A stretch of 6,116 nt of DNA, taken from positions 1 to 6,116 of the forward strand of contig CALFRR010000115.1 of NCBI GenBank assembly GCA_937919435.1. The letters run 5' to 3'. The notes under the pieces were generated by a model. The model worked only from the letters and a program-made list of their open reading frames with translations. It made no database searches and was not told the origin of the DNA. Every line of letters starts with the position of its first letter. Within the stretch, counting starts at the first letter, position 1. Source of the DNA: an uncultured Alphaproteobacteria bacterium. Lineage in GTDB: Bacteria; Pseudomonadota; Alphaproteobacteria; Rhizobiales; Ancalomicrobiaceae. Shown here one piece after another: positions 1-6,116 of the stretch. The position numbers were made by a program, and so were the translations under genes.

Positions 1-515
1 AGCCCGGCCTCGTCGATCGACTTGAAGACGAGGACGTGTGTCCGCGACAGCAGCGCCGCGTTGAGCTCGAACGACGGGTTCTCGGTGGTGGCGCCGACCA
101 GCGCGATGGTGCCGTCCTCGACCACCGGCAGAAAACTGTCGAGCTGGGCGCGGTTGAAGCGATGGATCTCGTCGACGAACAGCAGCGTGCCCCGGCCGAT
201 CGCCCGGCGCGACCGGGCGGTGTCGAACAGCTTCTTCAGATCGGCGACGCCGGTGAAGATCGCCGAGACCTGCTCGAAGTCCAGCGCCGTCTCGTGGGCG
301 AGCAGCCGGGCGACGGTGGTCTTGCCGGTGCCGGGCGGGCCCCAGAAGATCAGCGAACCGAGGCTGCCGGAGCGCAGCATCCGCGAGATGGTGCCGTCCG
401 GGCCGACCAGATGGTCCTGGCCGACGACGTCGGCGAGATGTTGCGGGCGCAGACGATCGGCGAGCGGGCGCGGGGCGGCGCGTTCGAGACCGGCGGCGGC
501 GAAGAGATCGGACAT
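1..515 (-). CDS. rarA: Replication-associated recombination protein A (RarA/MgsA), AAA+ ATPase, 3' end cut off by the window
   Basis: This is the first 171 codons of a RarA/MgsA/WRNIP1-family AAA+ ATPase. The family acts at stalled replication forks in the cytoplasm and is related to clamp-loader subunits and RuvB. Reading from the ATG at 515, the protein begins MSDLFAAAGLERAAPRPLAD, followed by the family's RLRP and VVGQDHLVG segment (about residues 21-38). The Walker A motif GPPGTGKT is at residues 59-66, Walker B LLFVDEIHRF at 111-120, the sensor-1 motif GATTENPSFE at 141-150, and LLSR, with the putative arginine finger, at 155-158. These motifs are almost diagnostic for RarA. The lid, oligomerisation and C-terminal domains lie beyond the left edge; family members are usually about 430-450 residues. 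The start fits the common MSDLF N-terminus of alphaproteobacterial homologues and has a modest GAGGG at 526-530, 10 bases upstream. The 98-bp gap to the upstream CoA-transferase stop shows a TATACC-like string but no convincing full promoter. Clamp-loader subunits are the main alternative, but the TTENPSFE motif argues for RarA. Confidence 0.95.
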   Translation of the reverse strand, partial: MSDLFAAAGLERAAPRPLADRLRPQHLADVVGQDHLVGPDGTISRMLRSGSLGSLIFWGPPGTGKTTVARLLAHETALDFEQVSAIFTGVADLKKLFDTARSRRAIGRGTLLFVDEIHRFNRAQLDSFLPVVEDGTIALVGATTENPSFELNAALLSRTHVLVFKSIDEAG

Positions 516-613
516 CGGTCGGTCACCCTCGATCGCCCGGCGCGAGTCCGCCGGGAGATCCGGTATAGCGCGAGCGGCGGCCGGACGCTCGTCGGTCGCC
601 GCACGGCCGCCCC

Positions 614-1855
614 TCAGGCGACCGGCTGCGGTTCGGGCCGCCCGACCACTCCGGCGGCGGCCAGGCGGGCGACGTCGGCGGCGGTCAGGCCGATCTCGGC
701 GAGGACCGCCTCGGTGTCGGCCCCGAGCCGCGGCGCCGGCCGGTCGGCGCCGACCGGGCTCTCCGACAGGCGGATCGGATTGCGGATCGACGGCACGCTG
801 CCGCCCGCCGCGGCGGGTTCGGGCAGGTCGACGTGCATCCCGCGGGCCACCACCTGCGGATCGTCGAAGACCTCGGCGACCGAGTTGATCGGCCCGGCCG
901 GGACGTGCGCCGCTTCGAGCTTCGCCAGCAGGTCGGCCCGGTGGAAGCGCCGGGTGGCGGCCTCCAGGATCGGCACCAGCTCGGCCCGGTCGGCGACCCG
1001 GGCGGCGTTGTGGACGAAGCGCGGATCGAAGGCGATGTTCTCGAGATCGAGAATGGCGCAGAAGTCGCGCCATTGGCGGTCGTTGCCGGTGGCCACCACG
1101 ACGTGGCCGTCGGCGACCGGGAAGACCTGATAGGGCACGATGTTGGGATGCTGGTTGCCCATCCGGCGCGGCGACCGGCCGGAGACCAGCCAGTTCATGC
1201 CCTGGTTGGCGAGCATCGCCACCATCGTGTCGAGCAGTGCGAGGTCGATCCGCTGACCGCGGCCGGTCTTCTCGCGCTCGGCGAGCGCCGCCTGGACGGC
1301 GATGACCCCGTGCAGGCCGGCGAACAGGTCGGCGACGGCGACGCCGACCTTGGTCGGCTCGCCGTCGACCGGGCCGGTCAGGTCCATGTAGCCGCCGAGG
1401 CCCTGGATCATGAAATCGTAGCCGGCCTGGGTGGCGCGCGGGCCGGTCTGGCCGAAACCGGTGATCGAACAGTAGATCAGCCGCGGGTTGATCTCGCGCA
1501 GGCTCTCCCAGTCGAGGCCGTATCGCTCGAGACCGCCGACCTTGAAGTTCTCGATGACCACATCGGCGCGGGCGGCGAGCGCCTTGACGATGGACGCCCC
1601 TTCCGGTGCCTCGAAGTCGACGGCGATCGAGCGCTTGCCGCGGTTGCAGGCGTGGAAATAGGCGGCACCGAGATCGCCGCCGTCGGCCGCCCGAACGAAG
1701 GGAGGGCCCCAGTGGCGGGTGTCGTCGCCGGCGCCGGGCCGTTCGACCTTGATCACGTCGGCGCCGAGATCGGCGAGCGTCTGGCCGACCCAGGGGCCGG
1801 CGAGCACGCGGGCCAGCTCGAGAACCTTCAGACCGGCGAGTGGTGCCTTCGACAT
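614..1855 (-). CDS. CaiB/BaiF family (class III) CoA-transferase, possibly glutarate CoA-transferase (SUGCT-like)
   Basis: This is a complete 413-residue class III CoA-transferase. These cytoplasmic enzymes form interlocked dimers and move CoA between carboxylic acids through an aspartyl-CoA thioester intermediate. The family N-terminus PLAGLKVLELARVLAGPW is at residues 5-22, with LADLGADVIKVE at 28-38. NRGKRSIAVD is at 71-80, ITGFGQTGP at 131-139 and GYDFMIQGLGG at 145-155. The segment PTKVGVAVADLFAGLHG (167-183) contains Asp176, the expected catalytic aspartate. Length matches the family (about 390-430). The ATG at 1855 is supported by a strong GGGGAGG five bases upstream. Substrate cannot be read from sequence alone. 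Close linkage to glutaryl-CoA dehydrogenase and an aminoadipate-semialdehyde-type dehydrogenase suggests glutarate activation with succinyl-CoA, as in human SUGCT. Other acids, such as those used by formyl-CoA, carnitine or mesaconyl transferases, remain possible. It is on the same strand as rarA and diverges from the TadG-like gene. Confidence 0.9.
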   Translation of the reverse strand: MSKAPLAGLKVLELARVLAGPWVGQTLADLGADVIKVERPGAGDDTRHWGPPFVRAADGGDLGAAYFHACNRGKRSIAVDFEAPEGASIVKALAARADVVIENFKVGGLERYGLDWESLREINPRLIYCSITGFGQTGPRATQAGYDFMIQGLGGYMDLTGPVDGEPTKVGVAVADLFAGLHGVIAVQAALAEREKTGRGQRIDLALLDTMVAMLANQGMNWLVSGRSPRRMGNQHPNIVPYQVFPVADGHVVVATGNDRQWRDFCAILDLENIAFDPRFVHNAARVADRAELVPILEAATRRFHRADLLAKLEAAHVPAGPINSVAEVFDDPQVVARGMHVDLPEPAAAGGSVPSIRNPIRLSESPVGADRPAPRLGADTEAVLAEIGLTAADVARLAAAGVVGRPEPQPVA

Positions 1856-1860
1856 CTCTA

Positions 1861-1867
1861 CCTCCCC
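1861..1867 (-). promoter_or_regulatory. Ribosome binding site of the CoA-transferase gene
   Basis: On the minus strand GGGGAGG is followed by five bases (TAGAG) and then the ATG at 1855. It is a strong Shine-Dalgarno match and settles the start, which also coincides with the conserved family N-terminus. Confidence 0.75.
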
Positions 1868-2126
1868 GAATTCGTCCGCACCGCCCCGTCCACGGCCGAA
1901 ACCGGACTCGCGGCGGCGCCCTCCCTGTCTCCGTTGTATCCGAGGCGCCGAACCGCGTCGAGCGAGGCCGGGGAGCGGTTCTTCCCTCCATTTCGGGTGT
2001 CTCGCGCAAATTTCGAGGCGATGTGGCGCCCCGAGAGACAGAAATTTCCAATGTCAACCTCGTGTTCACCGACGTTACGTAAACTTCGAAGCAATCGACG
2101 ACGCGGTGGGCCGTCGACCGATCGGC

Positions 2127-2132
2127 TGGAGG
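2127..2132 (+). promoter_or_regulatory. Ribosome binding site of the TadG-like gene
   Basis: TGGAGG sits seven bases before the GTG at 2140 and favours this non-ATG start over the in-frame GTG codons at 2167 and 2200. Those also precede the membrane segment and would give almost the same protein. Confidence 0.55.
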
Positions 2133-2139
2133 CCGGAGC

Positions 2140-3693
2140 GTGAGGGATCGCTCGGCGATCGTTGAGGTGACGTGCCGGCTCGCACGAGCGTTCCGGAAAG
2201 TGTCGCGTGACCGGTCGGGCAACATCGCGCTGGGTTTCGCCGGTGCCTCGTTGGCGCTGCTCACCGCCGCCGGAGGCGCCGTCGACCTCACCGACTACAT
2301 GATGGCGCGGCGCAACCTGCAGAACGAGGTCGACCGGGCGGCGCTCTACGCCGGCAACAAGGTCGATCTGACCAACACGACGCCGCCGGCCACGCAGGTC
2401 CAGACCTATTTCACCAAGACCTACGATTCGTCGTTCGGAGCGCTGAAGAGCGTCACCACCACCGACATCGAGAACGGCATCGTGGTGACCGCCGTCGCCA
2501 CTCTGCCGACCGCCTTCCTGAAGATCATCGGCATCGATCAACTCACCGCCACCGCCTCGGCGACGGTCACCTGGGGCGATCGGTCCATCGAAGTGGCGCT
2601 GGTCCTCGACAACACCGGATCGATGGCCGACAGCAACAAACTCTCGAACCTGATCACCGCCGCCACCGGGCTCGTCGACTTCCTCAAGACGAAGGCCACC
2701 GCCTCGAAGTTCATCAAGTTCTCGGTGGTGCCGTTCTCGAATTTCGTCAACGTCGGCACGACCTGGTCCAAGGCCGCGTGGATCGACCAGACCGGCGCCT
2801 CGCCCTACTATTCGACCTACTTCTCGAGCCCGCTCGACCGCTTCGCGATCTACACGAAGCTCGGCAAGTCCTGGCCGGGTTGCGTCGAGACGCGGCCCGC
2901 TCCCTACGACATCGACGACACCGCGCCGACCGTGGGCAATCCGCCGACCCTCTTCGTGCCGTCGTTCCATCCGGACGAGCCCGATTCCGGCACGTACAGC
3001 TCTTACGCCAACGATTATCTGAACGACAAGACGACCAGCTGGGACGATCTGACCAAGACGACCTATGCACCGAAGTACACGTCTCCGACCGGAATCGATT
3101 TCTCGAACTCGACGCTCTATTCGAACTACAAGGTCCCCAAGGGACCGCAGTTCATGTGCGACGTGCAGCCGTTGACGACACTTTCCAACGACTACGCGAG
3201 CATCGACGCCAAGATCCAGGCGATGACCGCGGCGGGATCGACCAACATCCCGGAGGGGCTCGCCTGGGGCTGGCGGACGCTGTCGCCTTCCGGGCCGTTC
3301 TCCTCGGGCGTCGCCTACTCGGACACCACCAATCTCAAGATCATCGTGCTGCTGACCGACGGCACCAACGCGATCAACACCTTCTCCAATGCGCTGGGCG
3401 GCGCCTATTCGAGCTGGGGCTATCCGGTGAGCGGCCGGCTCGGCACCAACCCCGGCGCCAATCTGCGCACCGGTCTCGACACGAAGACCCGCTCGGTGTG
3501 CGCCGCGATCAAGGCGAAGGGCATCAAGATCTACGCGATCGGCCTGATGATCGACGACAGTGCCGGCCAGCAGCTGCTCTCGGACTGCTCGTCGGGGAGC
3601 GGCTATTATTACAACTCGCCGACCGCCGACCAGCTCGATTCCGTCTTCACCTCGATCGGCAAGAAGATCTCGCAGCTCAGGATCAGCAAGTGA
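2140..3693 (+). CDS. TadG-like pilus assembly protein: N-terminal Tad membrane anchor plus von Willebrand factor A domain
   Basis: This 517-residue protein resembles TadG-type proteins of Flp/Tad pilus systems, which are thought to be inner-membrane-anchored with a periplasmic domain. A basic N-terminus with SRDRSGNIALGF (residues 22-33) leads into one hydrophobic segment (about 29-50), then AVDLTDYMMARRNLQNEVDR and AALYAG (47-72). This is the typical Tad-domain pattern of an alanine/leucine helix, an aspartate and an NLQNEVD/A-type stretch. A vWA domain begins at EVALVLDNTGSM (151-162), with metal-site residues Asp157, Thr159 and Ser161. It resumes at STNIPEGLAWGW (367-378, Thr368) and LLTDGTN (404-410, Asp407). 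Between these lies an insert of about 150 residues rich in Tyr, Ser, Thr, Asp and Asn. Four cysteines (248, 340, 454, 483) would be periplasmic and could form disulfides. The C-terminus, TADQLDSVFTSIGKKISQLR, matches the usual ending of TadG-like proteins. No other tad gene lies in the window, and its neighbours are metabolic. By eye it is less G+C-rich than its neighbours. A free-standing vWA protein unrelated to pili is possible. Confidence 0.85.
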   Translation: MRDRSAIVEVTCRLARAFRKVSRDRSGNIALGFAGASLALLTAAGGAVDLTDYMMARRNLQNEVDRAALYAGNKVDLTNTTPPATQVQTYFTKTYDSSFGALKSVTTTDIENGIVVTAVATLPTAFLKIIGIDQLTATASATVTWGDRSIEVALVLDNTGSMADSNKLSNLITAATGLVDFLKTKATASKFIKFSVVPFSNFVNVGTTWSKAAWIDQTGASPYYSTYFSSPLDRFAIYTKLGKSWPGCVETRPAPYDIDDTAPTVGNPPTLFVPSFHPDEPDSGTYSSYANDYLNDKTTSWDDLTKTTYAPKYTSPTGIDFSNSTLYSNYKVPKGPQFMCDVQPLTTLSNDYASIDAKIQAMTAAGSTNIPEGLAWGWRTLSPSGPFSSGVAYSDTTNLKIIVLLTDGTNAINTFSNALGGAYSSWGYPVSGRLGTNPGANLRTGLDTKTRSVCAAIKAKGIKIYAIGLMIDDSAGQQLLSDCSSGSGYYYNSPTADQLDSVFTSIGKKISQLRISK

Positions 3694-3696
3694 CGC

Positions 3697-3731
3697 GCCT
3701 CGTCCGGAGGGCGCCGCCCTCCGGACGAGGC
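3697..3731. terminator. Perfect 16-bp stem hairpin between convergent genes, probable bidirectional terminator
   Basis: The left arm GCCTCGTCCGGAGGGC (3697-3712) and right arm GCCCTCCGGACGAGGC (3716-3731) are exact reverse complements around a 3-base loop. The hairpin fills most of the 46-bp gap between the TadG-like stop (3691-3693) and the gcdH stop (3740-3742), the expected place for a shared terminator of convergent genes. Neither side has a T-run, so it is not a textbook intrinsic terminator. It may act with Rho or by protecting 3' ends. Confidence 0.7.
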
Positions 3732-3739
3732 TGCAGCGA

Positions 3740-4945
3740 TCAGAAGAACGCCTGGATGCCGGTCTGGGCACGCCCGAGAATCAGGGCGTGGACGTCGTGG
3801 GTGCCCTCGTAGGTGTTGACCGTCTCCAGGTTCTGGGCGTGGCGCATCACCCGGTAGCCGATCTGGATGCCGTTGCCGCCGTGCACGTCGCGGGCGGCGC
3901 GGGCCACGTCGAGCGCCTTGCCGCAGTTGTTGCGCTTGATCAGACTGACCATCTCGGGGGCGGCGCGGCCTTCGTCGAACAGACGGCCGACCCGGAGCGC
4001 CGCCTGGAGGCCGAGGGCGATCTCGGTCTGCATGTCGGCGAGCTTCTTCTGGACGAGCTGGGTGGCGGCGAGCGGCCGGCCGAACTGGCGACGATCGAGG
4101 GCGTAGCGGCGGGCGGCGACCCAACAGTCCTCGGCGGCACCCATCACCCCCCAGGCGATGCCGTAGCGGGCCCGGTTGAGGCAGCCGAACGGGCCTTTGA
4201 GGCCGCCGACGTTCGGCAGCATCGCCGCTTCGCCGACCACCACGCCGTCCATCACGATCTCGCCGGTGATCGAGGCGCGCAGGGAGAGCTTGCCGTCGAT
4301 CTTCGGAGCCGAGAGACCCTTCATGCCCTTCTCGAGCACGAAGCCGCGGATCTCGCCGTCGTGGGCGGCGGACTTCGCCCAGACGACGAAGACGTCGGCG
4401 ATCGGCGAATTGGAGATCCAGGTCTTGGTGCCGGTGAGCCGGTAGCCGTCGGCGACCTTCTCGGCGCGGGTCTTCATGCCCGCCGGATCGGAACCGGCAT
4501 CCGGCTCGGTCAGGCCGAAGCAGCCGACCCATTCGCCGGAGGCGAGCTTCGGCAGATACTTCGCCTTCTGTTCGGGACTGCCGTAGGCCTCGATCGGGAA
4601 CATCACCAGCGACGACTGGACGCTCATCATCGAGCGGTAGCCGCTGTCGATCCGTTCGATCTCGCGGGCGACGAGGCCATAGGAGACGTAACCGGCACCG
4701 GCGCCGCCCCATTCCTCCGCGACGGTGACGCCGAGCAGACCGAGCGCGCCCATCTCGGCGAAGATCGCGCGGTCGGTCTTCTCTTCCAGGTAGGCGGCGG
4801 CGACGCGCGGGGCCAGCCGATCTTCGGCATAGCCGCGGGCGGTCTCGGCGATCAGCCGCTCCTCTTCGCTCAGCTGATCGTCGAGGAGGAACGGGTCCTC
4901 CCAACGGAACCGGCCGCCGCCGTTCGGATCGAGATGTCCGGCCAT
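3740..4945 (-). CDS. gcdH: Glutaryl-CoA dehydrogenase (FAD-dependent, decarboxylating)
   Basis: This complete 401-residue acyl-CoA dehydrogenase oxidises and decarboxylates glutaryl-CoA to crotonyl-CoA and CO2. It passes electrons to electron-transfer flavoprotein, in the lower part of lysine, tryptophan and glutarate catabolism. The signature GYRSMMSVQSSLVM (residues 102-115) carries Arg104 and Ser108, matching human Arg94 and Ser98 that hold the distal carboxylate. The FAD/substrate motif FGLTEPDAGSD is at 143-153 and TKTWISNSPIAD at 173-184. RRQFGRPLAATQLVQKKLAD is at 285-304. The ending NTYEGTHDVHALILGRAQTG (377-396) contains Glu380, matching the catalytic base Glu370 of the human enzyme. 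The constant offset of ten supports the alignment. These glutaryl-specific residues separate it from other acyl-CoA dehydrogenases. The ATG at 4945 follows a purine-rich GGGAGGGGGAG (4952-4962). It is convergent with the TadG-like gene and lies 157 bp downstream of the aldehyde dehydrogenase gene on the same strand. Confidence 0.97.
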   Translation of the reverse strand: MAGHLDPNGGGRFRWEDPFLLDDQLSEEERLIAETARGYAEDRLAPRVAAAYLEEKTDRAIFAEMGALGLLGVTVAEEWGGAGAGYVSYGLVAREIERIDSGYRSMMSVQSSLVMFPIEAYGSPEQKAKYLPKLASGEWVGCFGLTEPDAGSDPAGMKTRAEKVADGYRLTGTKTWISNSPIADVFVVWAKSAAHDGEIRGFVLEKGMKGLSAPKIDGKLSLRASITGEIVMDGVVVGEAAMLPNVGGLKGPFGCLNRARYGIAWGVMGAAEDCWVAARRYALDRRQFGRPLAATQLVQKKLADMQTEIALGLQAALRVGRLFDEGRAAPEMVSLIKRNNCGKALDVARAARDVHGGNGIQIGYRVMRHAQNLETVNTYEGTHDVHALILGRAQTGIQAFF

Positions 4946-4993
4946 GATGGTCTCCCCCTCCCAAGGGTCTCTTCGGTCGTTGTTTCTCCCTTA

Positions 4994-5037
4994 TCCGGAA
5001 CGCGCCCTCGCTCCCATTCTCCGAAAGGCGTTCCGGA
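4994..5037. repeat. 10-bp inverted repeat in the gap between the aldehyde dehydrogenase gene and gcdH
   Basis: TCCGGAACGC (4994-5003) and GCGTTCCGGA (5028-5037) are exact reverse complements separated by 24 bases, within the 157-bp gap 4946-5102. It could be an RNA hairpin ending or weakening transcription after the dehydrogenase gene, or an operator ahead of gcdH. No T-run follows on the minus strand, so its role is undetermined. Confidence 0.4.
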
Positions 5038-5102
5038 CGAGAAGAGGCGCCGGGATCGCCGGTGCCTCGGTTCGCTTCCGCAGCCCTGGCCGAGCCGGCC
5101 GA

Positions 5103-6116
5103 TCAGCTCTCGACGTCGAACTTCACCCCTTGGGCGAGCGGCAGCGACTTCGAATAGTTGATGGTGTTGGTCGACCGGCGCATGTAGGCCTTCCAGGCGT
5201 CGGAACCGGCCTCGCGGCCGCCGCCGGTCTCCTTCTCGCCGCCGAAGGCCCCGCCGATCTCGGCGCCCGACGGGCCGATGTTGACGTTGGCGATGCCGCA
5301 GTCGGAACCGACCGCCGAGACGAAGATCTCCGCTTCGGCGAGGTCGGTGGTGAAGACCGACGACGACAGGCCCTGCGGCACGGCGTTGTTGAGCTTCACG
5401 GCGGCTTCGAACTTGGTGTAGCGCATCACCCAGAGGATCGGGGCAAAGGTCTCGTCGACCACCGGGCCGGTCTGCGAGGGCATCTCGACCAGCGCCGGGG
5501 AGACGTACCAGCCGCCTTCGCGTCCGGGGACGTTGACCCGTCCGCCACCGGTGACGGTACCGCCCGCGTCACGGCCGGCGGCGAGCGCCTTCTGCATCGA
5601 ATCGAAGGCGGCCTTGTCGATCAGCGGTCCGACCAGCGTGTCGGGCTTCGACGGGTCGCCGATGGTGACCGAGCCATAGGCGCGGCGCAGCCGGGTGACC
5701 AGCGTGTCGTAGATCGAATCGTGGACGAACAGACGGCGGAGCGAGGTGCAGCGCTGGCCGGCGGTGCCGATCGCGGCGAAGGCGATGGCGCGCAGCGCCA
5801 GATCGAGGTCGGCCGAGGGGGCGACGATCGCGGCGTTGTTGCCGCCGAGTTCGAGGATGCCGCGGGCGAAGCGACGGGCGAGCTTCGGCCCGACGACCCG
5901 CCCCATGGCGGTCGAACCGGTCGCCGAGACCACGGGCACGCGCTCGTCGGCGACCAGGATCTCGCCGATCGGCCGGCCGCCGATCAGCAGTTCGAGCAGG
6001 CCGTCGGGGGCCTCGCCGCCGGCGGCGCGATAGCGCGCGACGGCCCGGCCGAACAGCGCCGCCACCGCGAGCGCGGTCAGCGGGGTCTTCTCCGACGGCT
6101 TCCAGACGACGGGATC
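5103..6116 (-). CDS. amaB: ALDH7/antiquitin-type L-aminoadipate-semialdehyde dehydrogenase, 5' end beyond the window
   Basis: The last 337 codons of an NAD(P)-dependent aldehyde dehydrogenase are present. The family oxidises alpha-aminoadipate semialdehyde (in equilibrium with piperideine-6-carboxylate) to alpha-aminoadipate in lysine degradation. The open frame runs to the right edge and starts DPVVWKPSEKTPLTALA, the cofactor-binding Lys region; the GTG at 6065 is internal. ELGGNN (fragment residues 89-94) holds the general-base Glu89. TAGQRCT (118-124) holds nucleophile Cys123, preceded by Arg122, matching antiquitin Arg301, which helps bind aminoadipate. ETFAPIL is at 222-228. The C-terminal half is characteristic of ALDH7, with SGAEIGGAFGGEK (283-295), a TGGGREAGSDAWK stretch, YMRRSTNTINYSK and LPLAQGVKFDV near the end. 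About 170 N-terminal residues are missing relative to the usual 510 or so. The stop is 157 bp upstream of gcdH on the same strand, consistent with one lysine-catabolic unit. Broader aldehyde specificity is possible. Confidence 0.93.
   Translation of the reverse strand, partial: DPVVWKPSEKTPLTALAVAALFGRAVARYRAAGGEAPDGLLELLIGGRPIGEILVADERVPVVSATGSTAMGRVVGPKLARRFARGILELGGNNAAIVAPSADLDLALRAIAFAAIGTAGQRCTSLRRLFVHDSIYDTLVTRLRRAYGSVTIGDPSKPDTLVGPLIDKAAFDSMQKALAAGRDAGGTVTGGGRVNVPGREGGWYVSPALVEMPSQTGPVVDETFAPILWVMRYTKFEAAVKLNNAVPQGLSSSVFTTDLAEAEIFVSAVGSDCGIANVNIGPSGAEIGGAFGGEKETGGGREAGSDAWKAYMRRSTNTINYSKSLPLAQGVKFDVES

Larger units (their letters stand above)
1856..2139. promoter_or_regulatory. Divergent intergenic region with palindromes, likely promoters for the CoA-transferase and TadG-like genes
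   Basis: This 284-bp non-coding stretch separates two divergent genes and should carry both promoters. Its part from about 1990 to 2100 is visibly richer in A+T than its surroundings. It contains three perfect 8-bp palindromes: GAAATTTC (2041-2048), TTACGTAA (2075-2082) and CTTCGAAG (2084-2091). A second AAATTTC copy lies at 2008-2014. The 6-bp inverted pair TGTCTC (1998-2003) and GAGACA (2035-2040) flanks about 31 bases. On the minus strand TTGACA (2052-2057) is a perfect -35 hexamer pointing toward the CoA-transferase, but no good -10 box lies 16-18 bases downstream. No convincing sigma-70 pair was seen for the plus strand. Calling these operators is inference. Confidence 0.4.

Noticed and set aside
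537..575. TATACC-like -10 box upstream of rarA
   Set aside because: No acceptable -35 hexamer lies 16-18 bases upstream on the minus strand, so a promoter cannot be supported.
22..1130. Plus-strand frames of 288 and 364 codons over rarA and the CoA-transferase
   Set aside because: Both span two real minus-strand genes and their gap, with Arg/Ala/Ser-rich products lacking any motif.
2029..2057. Complete sigma-70 promoter built on the minus-strand TTGACA
   Set aside because: The expected -10 positions read as GC-rich strings such as TCGGGG; only the -35-like hexamer is real, and it is mentioned as such.
833..2143. A 436-codon plus-strand frame opposite the CoA-transferase
   Set aside because: It is antisense to a complete, motif-rich CoA-transferase and shows no domain of its own; it is a GC-driven shadow.
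1858..3771. A 637-codon open frame on the minus strand opposite the TadG-like gene
   Set aside because: It covers the real gene antisense plus the intergenic region and the 3' end of gcdH. Its product is Arg/Gly/Val/Asp-rich with no recognisable domain, as expected of an antisense frame in high-GC DNA.
3560..5161. A 533-codon plus-strand frame opposite gcdH
   Set aside because: It is antisense to a clearly recognised gcdH with intact catalytic residues, crosses intergenic DNA, and has low-complexity composition without family motifs.
6063..6065. GTG at 6065 as the start of the aldehyde dehydrogenase
   Set aside because: The frame stays open to the right edge and the 17 upstream codons encode the conserved VVWKPSEKTPLTALA segment, so the true start lies outside the window.

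Overview
The window is GC-rich (roughly two thirds G+C by eye), densely coding DNA. It is most likely from an alphaproteobacterium, probably of the Hyphomicrobiales (Rhizobiales) type. That reading rests on codon composition, the MSDLF-type RarA N-terminus, the TadG-like pilus gene, and a gcdH plus CaiB-type CoA-transferase pairing common in that class. No rRNA, tRNA, CRISPR array, insertion sequence or phage gene was seen.

Layout. Positions 1-515 (minus) carry the N-terminal third or more of the AAA+ replication-recombination ATPase RarA/MgsA, cut by the window edge. Positions 614-1855 (minus) are a complete class III (CaiB/BaiF) CoA-transferase. Positions 1856-2139 are a divergent intergenic region with several short palindromes. 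Positions 2140-3693 (plus) encode a TadG-like Flp-pilus-associated protein with an N-terminal membrane anchor and a von Willebrand factor A domain split by a long insert. A perfect 16-bp stem hairpin lies between this gene and the convergent glutaryl-CoA dehydrogenase gcdH (3740-4945, minus). After a 157-bp gap holding a 10-bp inverted repeat comes the C-terminal two thirds of an ALDH7/antiquitin-type aldehyde dehydrogenase (5103-6116, minus), whose start lies outside the window.

How the genes fit together. The aldehyde dehydrogenase (alpha-aminoadipate semialdehyde to alpha-aminoadipate), gcdH (glutaryl-CoA to crotonyl-CoA and CO2) and the CoA-transferase (plausibly glutarate to glutaryl-CoA) read as a lysine / glutarate catabolic neighbourhood on the minus strand. 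The TadG-like gene lies on the opposite strand between gcdH and the CoA-transferase and has no evident metabolic link to them. RarA is an unrelated housekeeping gene. I found no clearly new system. The points most worth a second look are the isolated TadG-like protein with its split vWA domain and the interrupted catabolic cluster.
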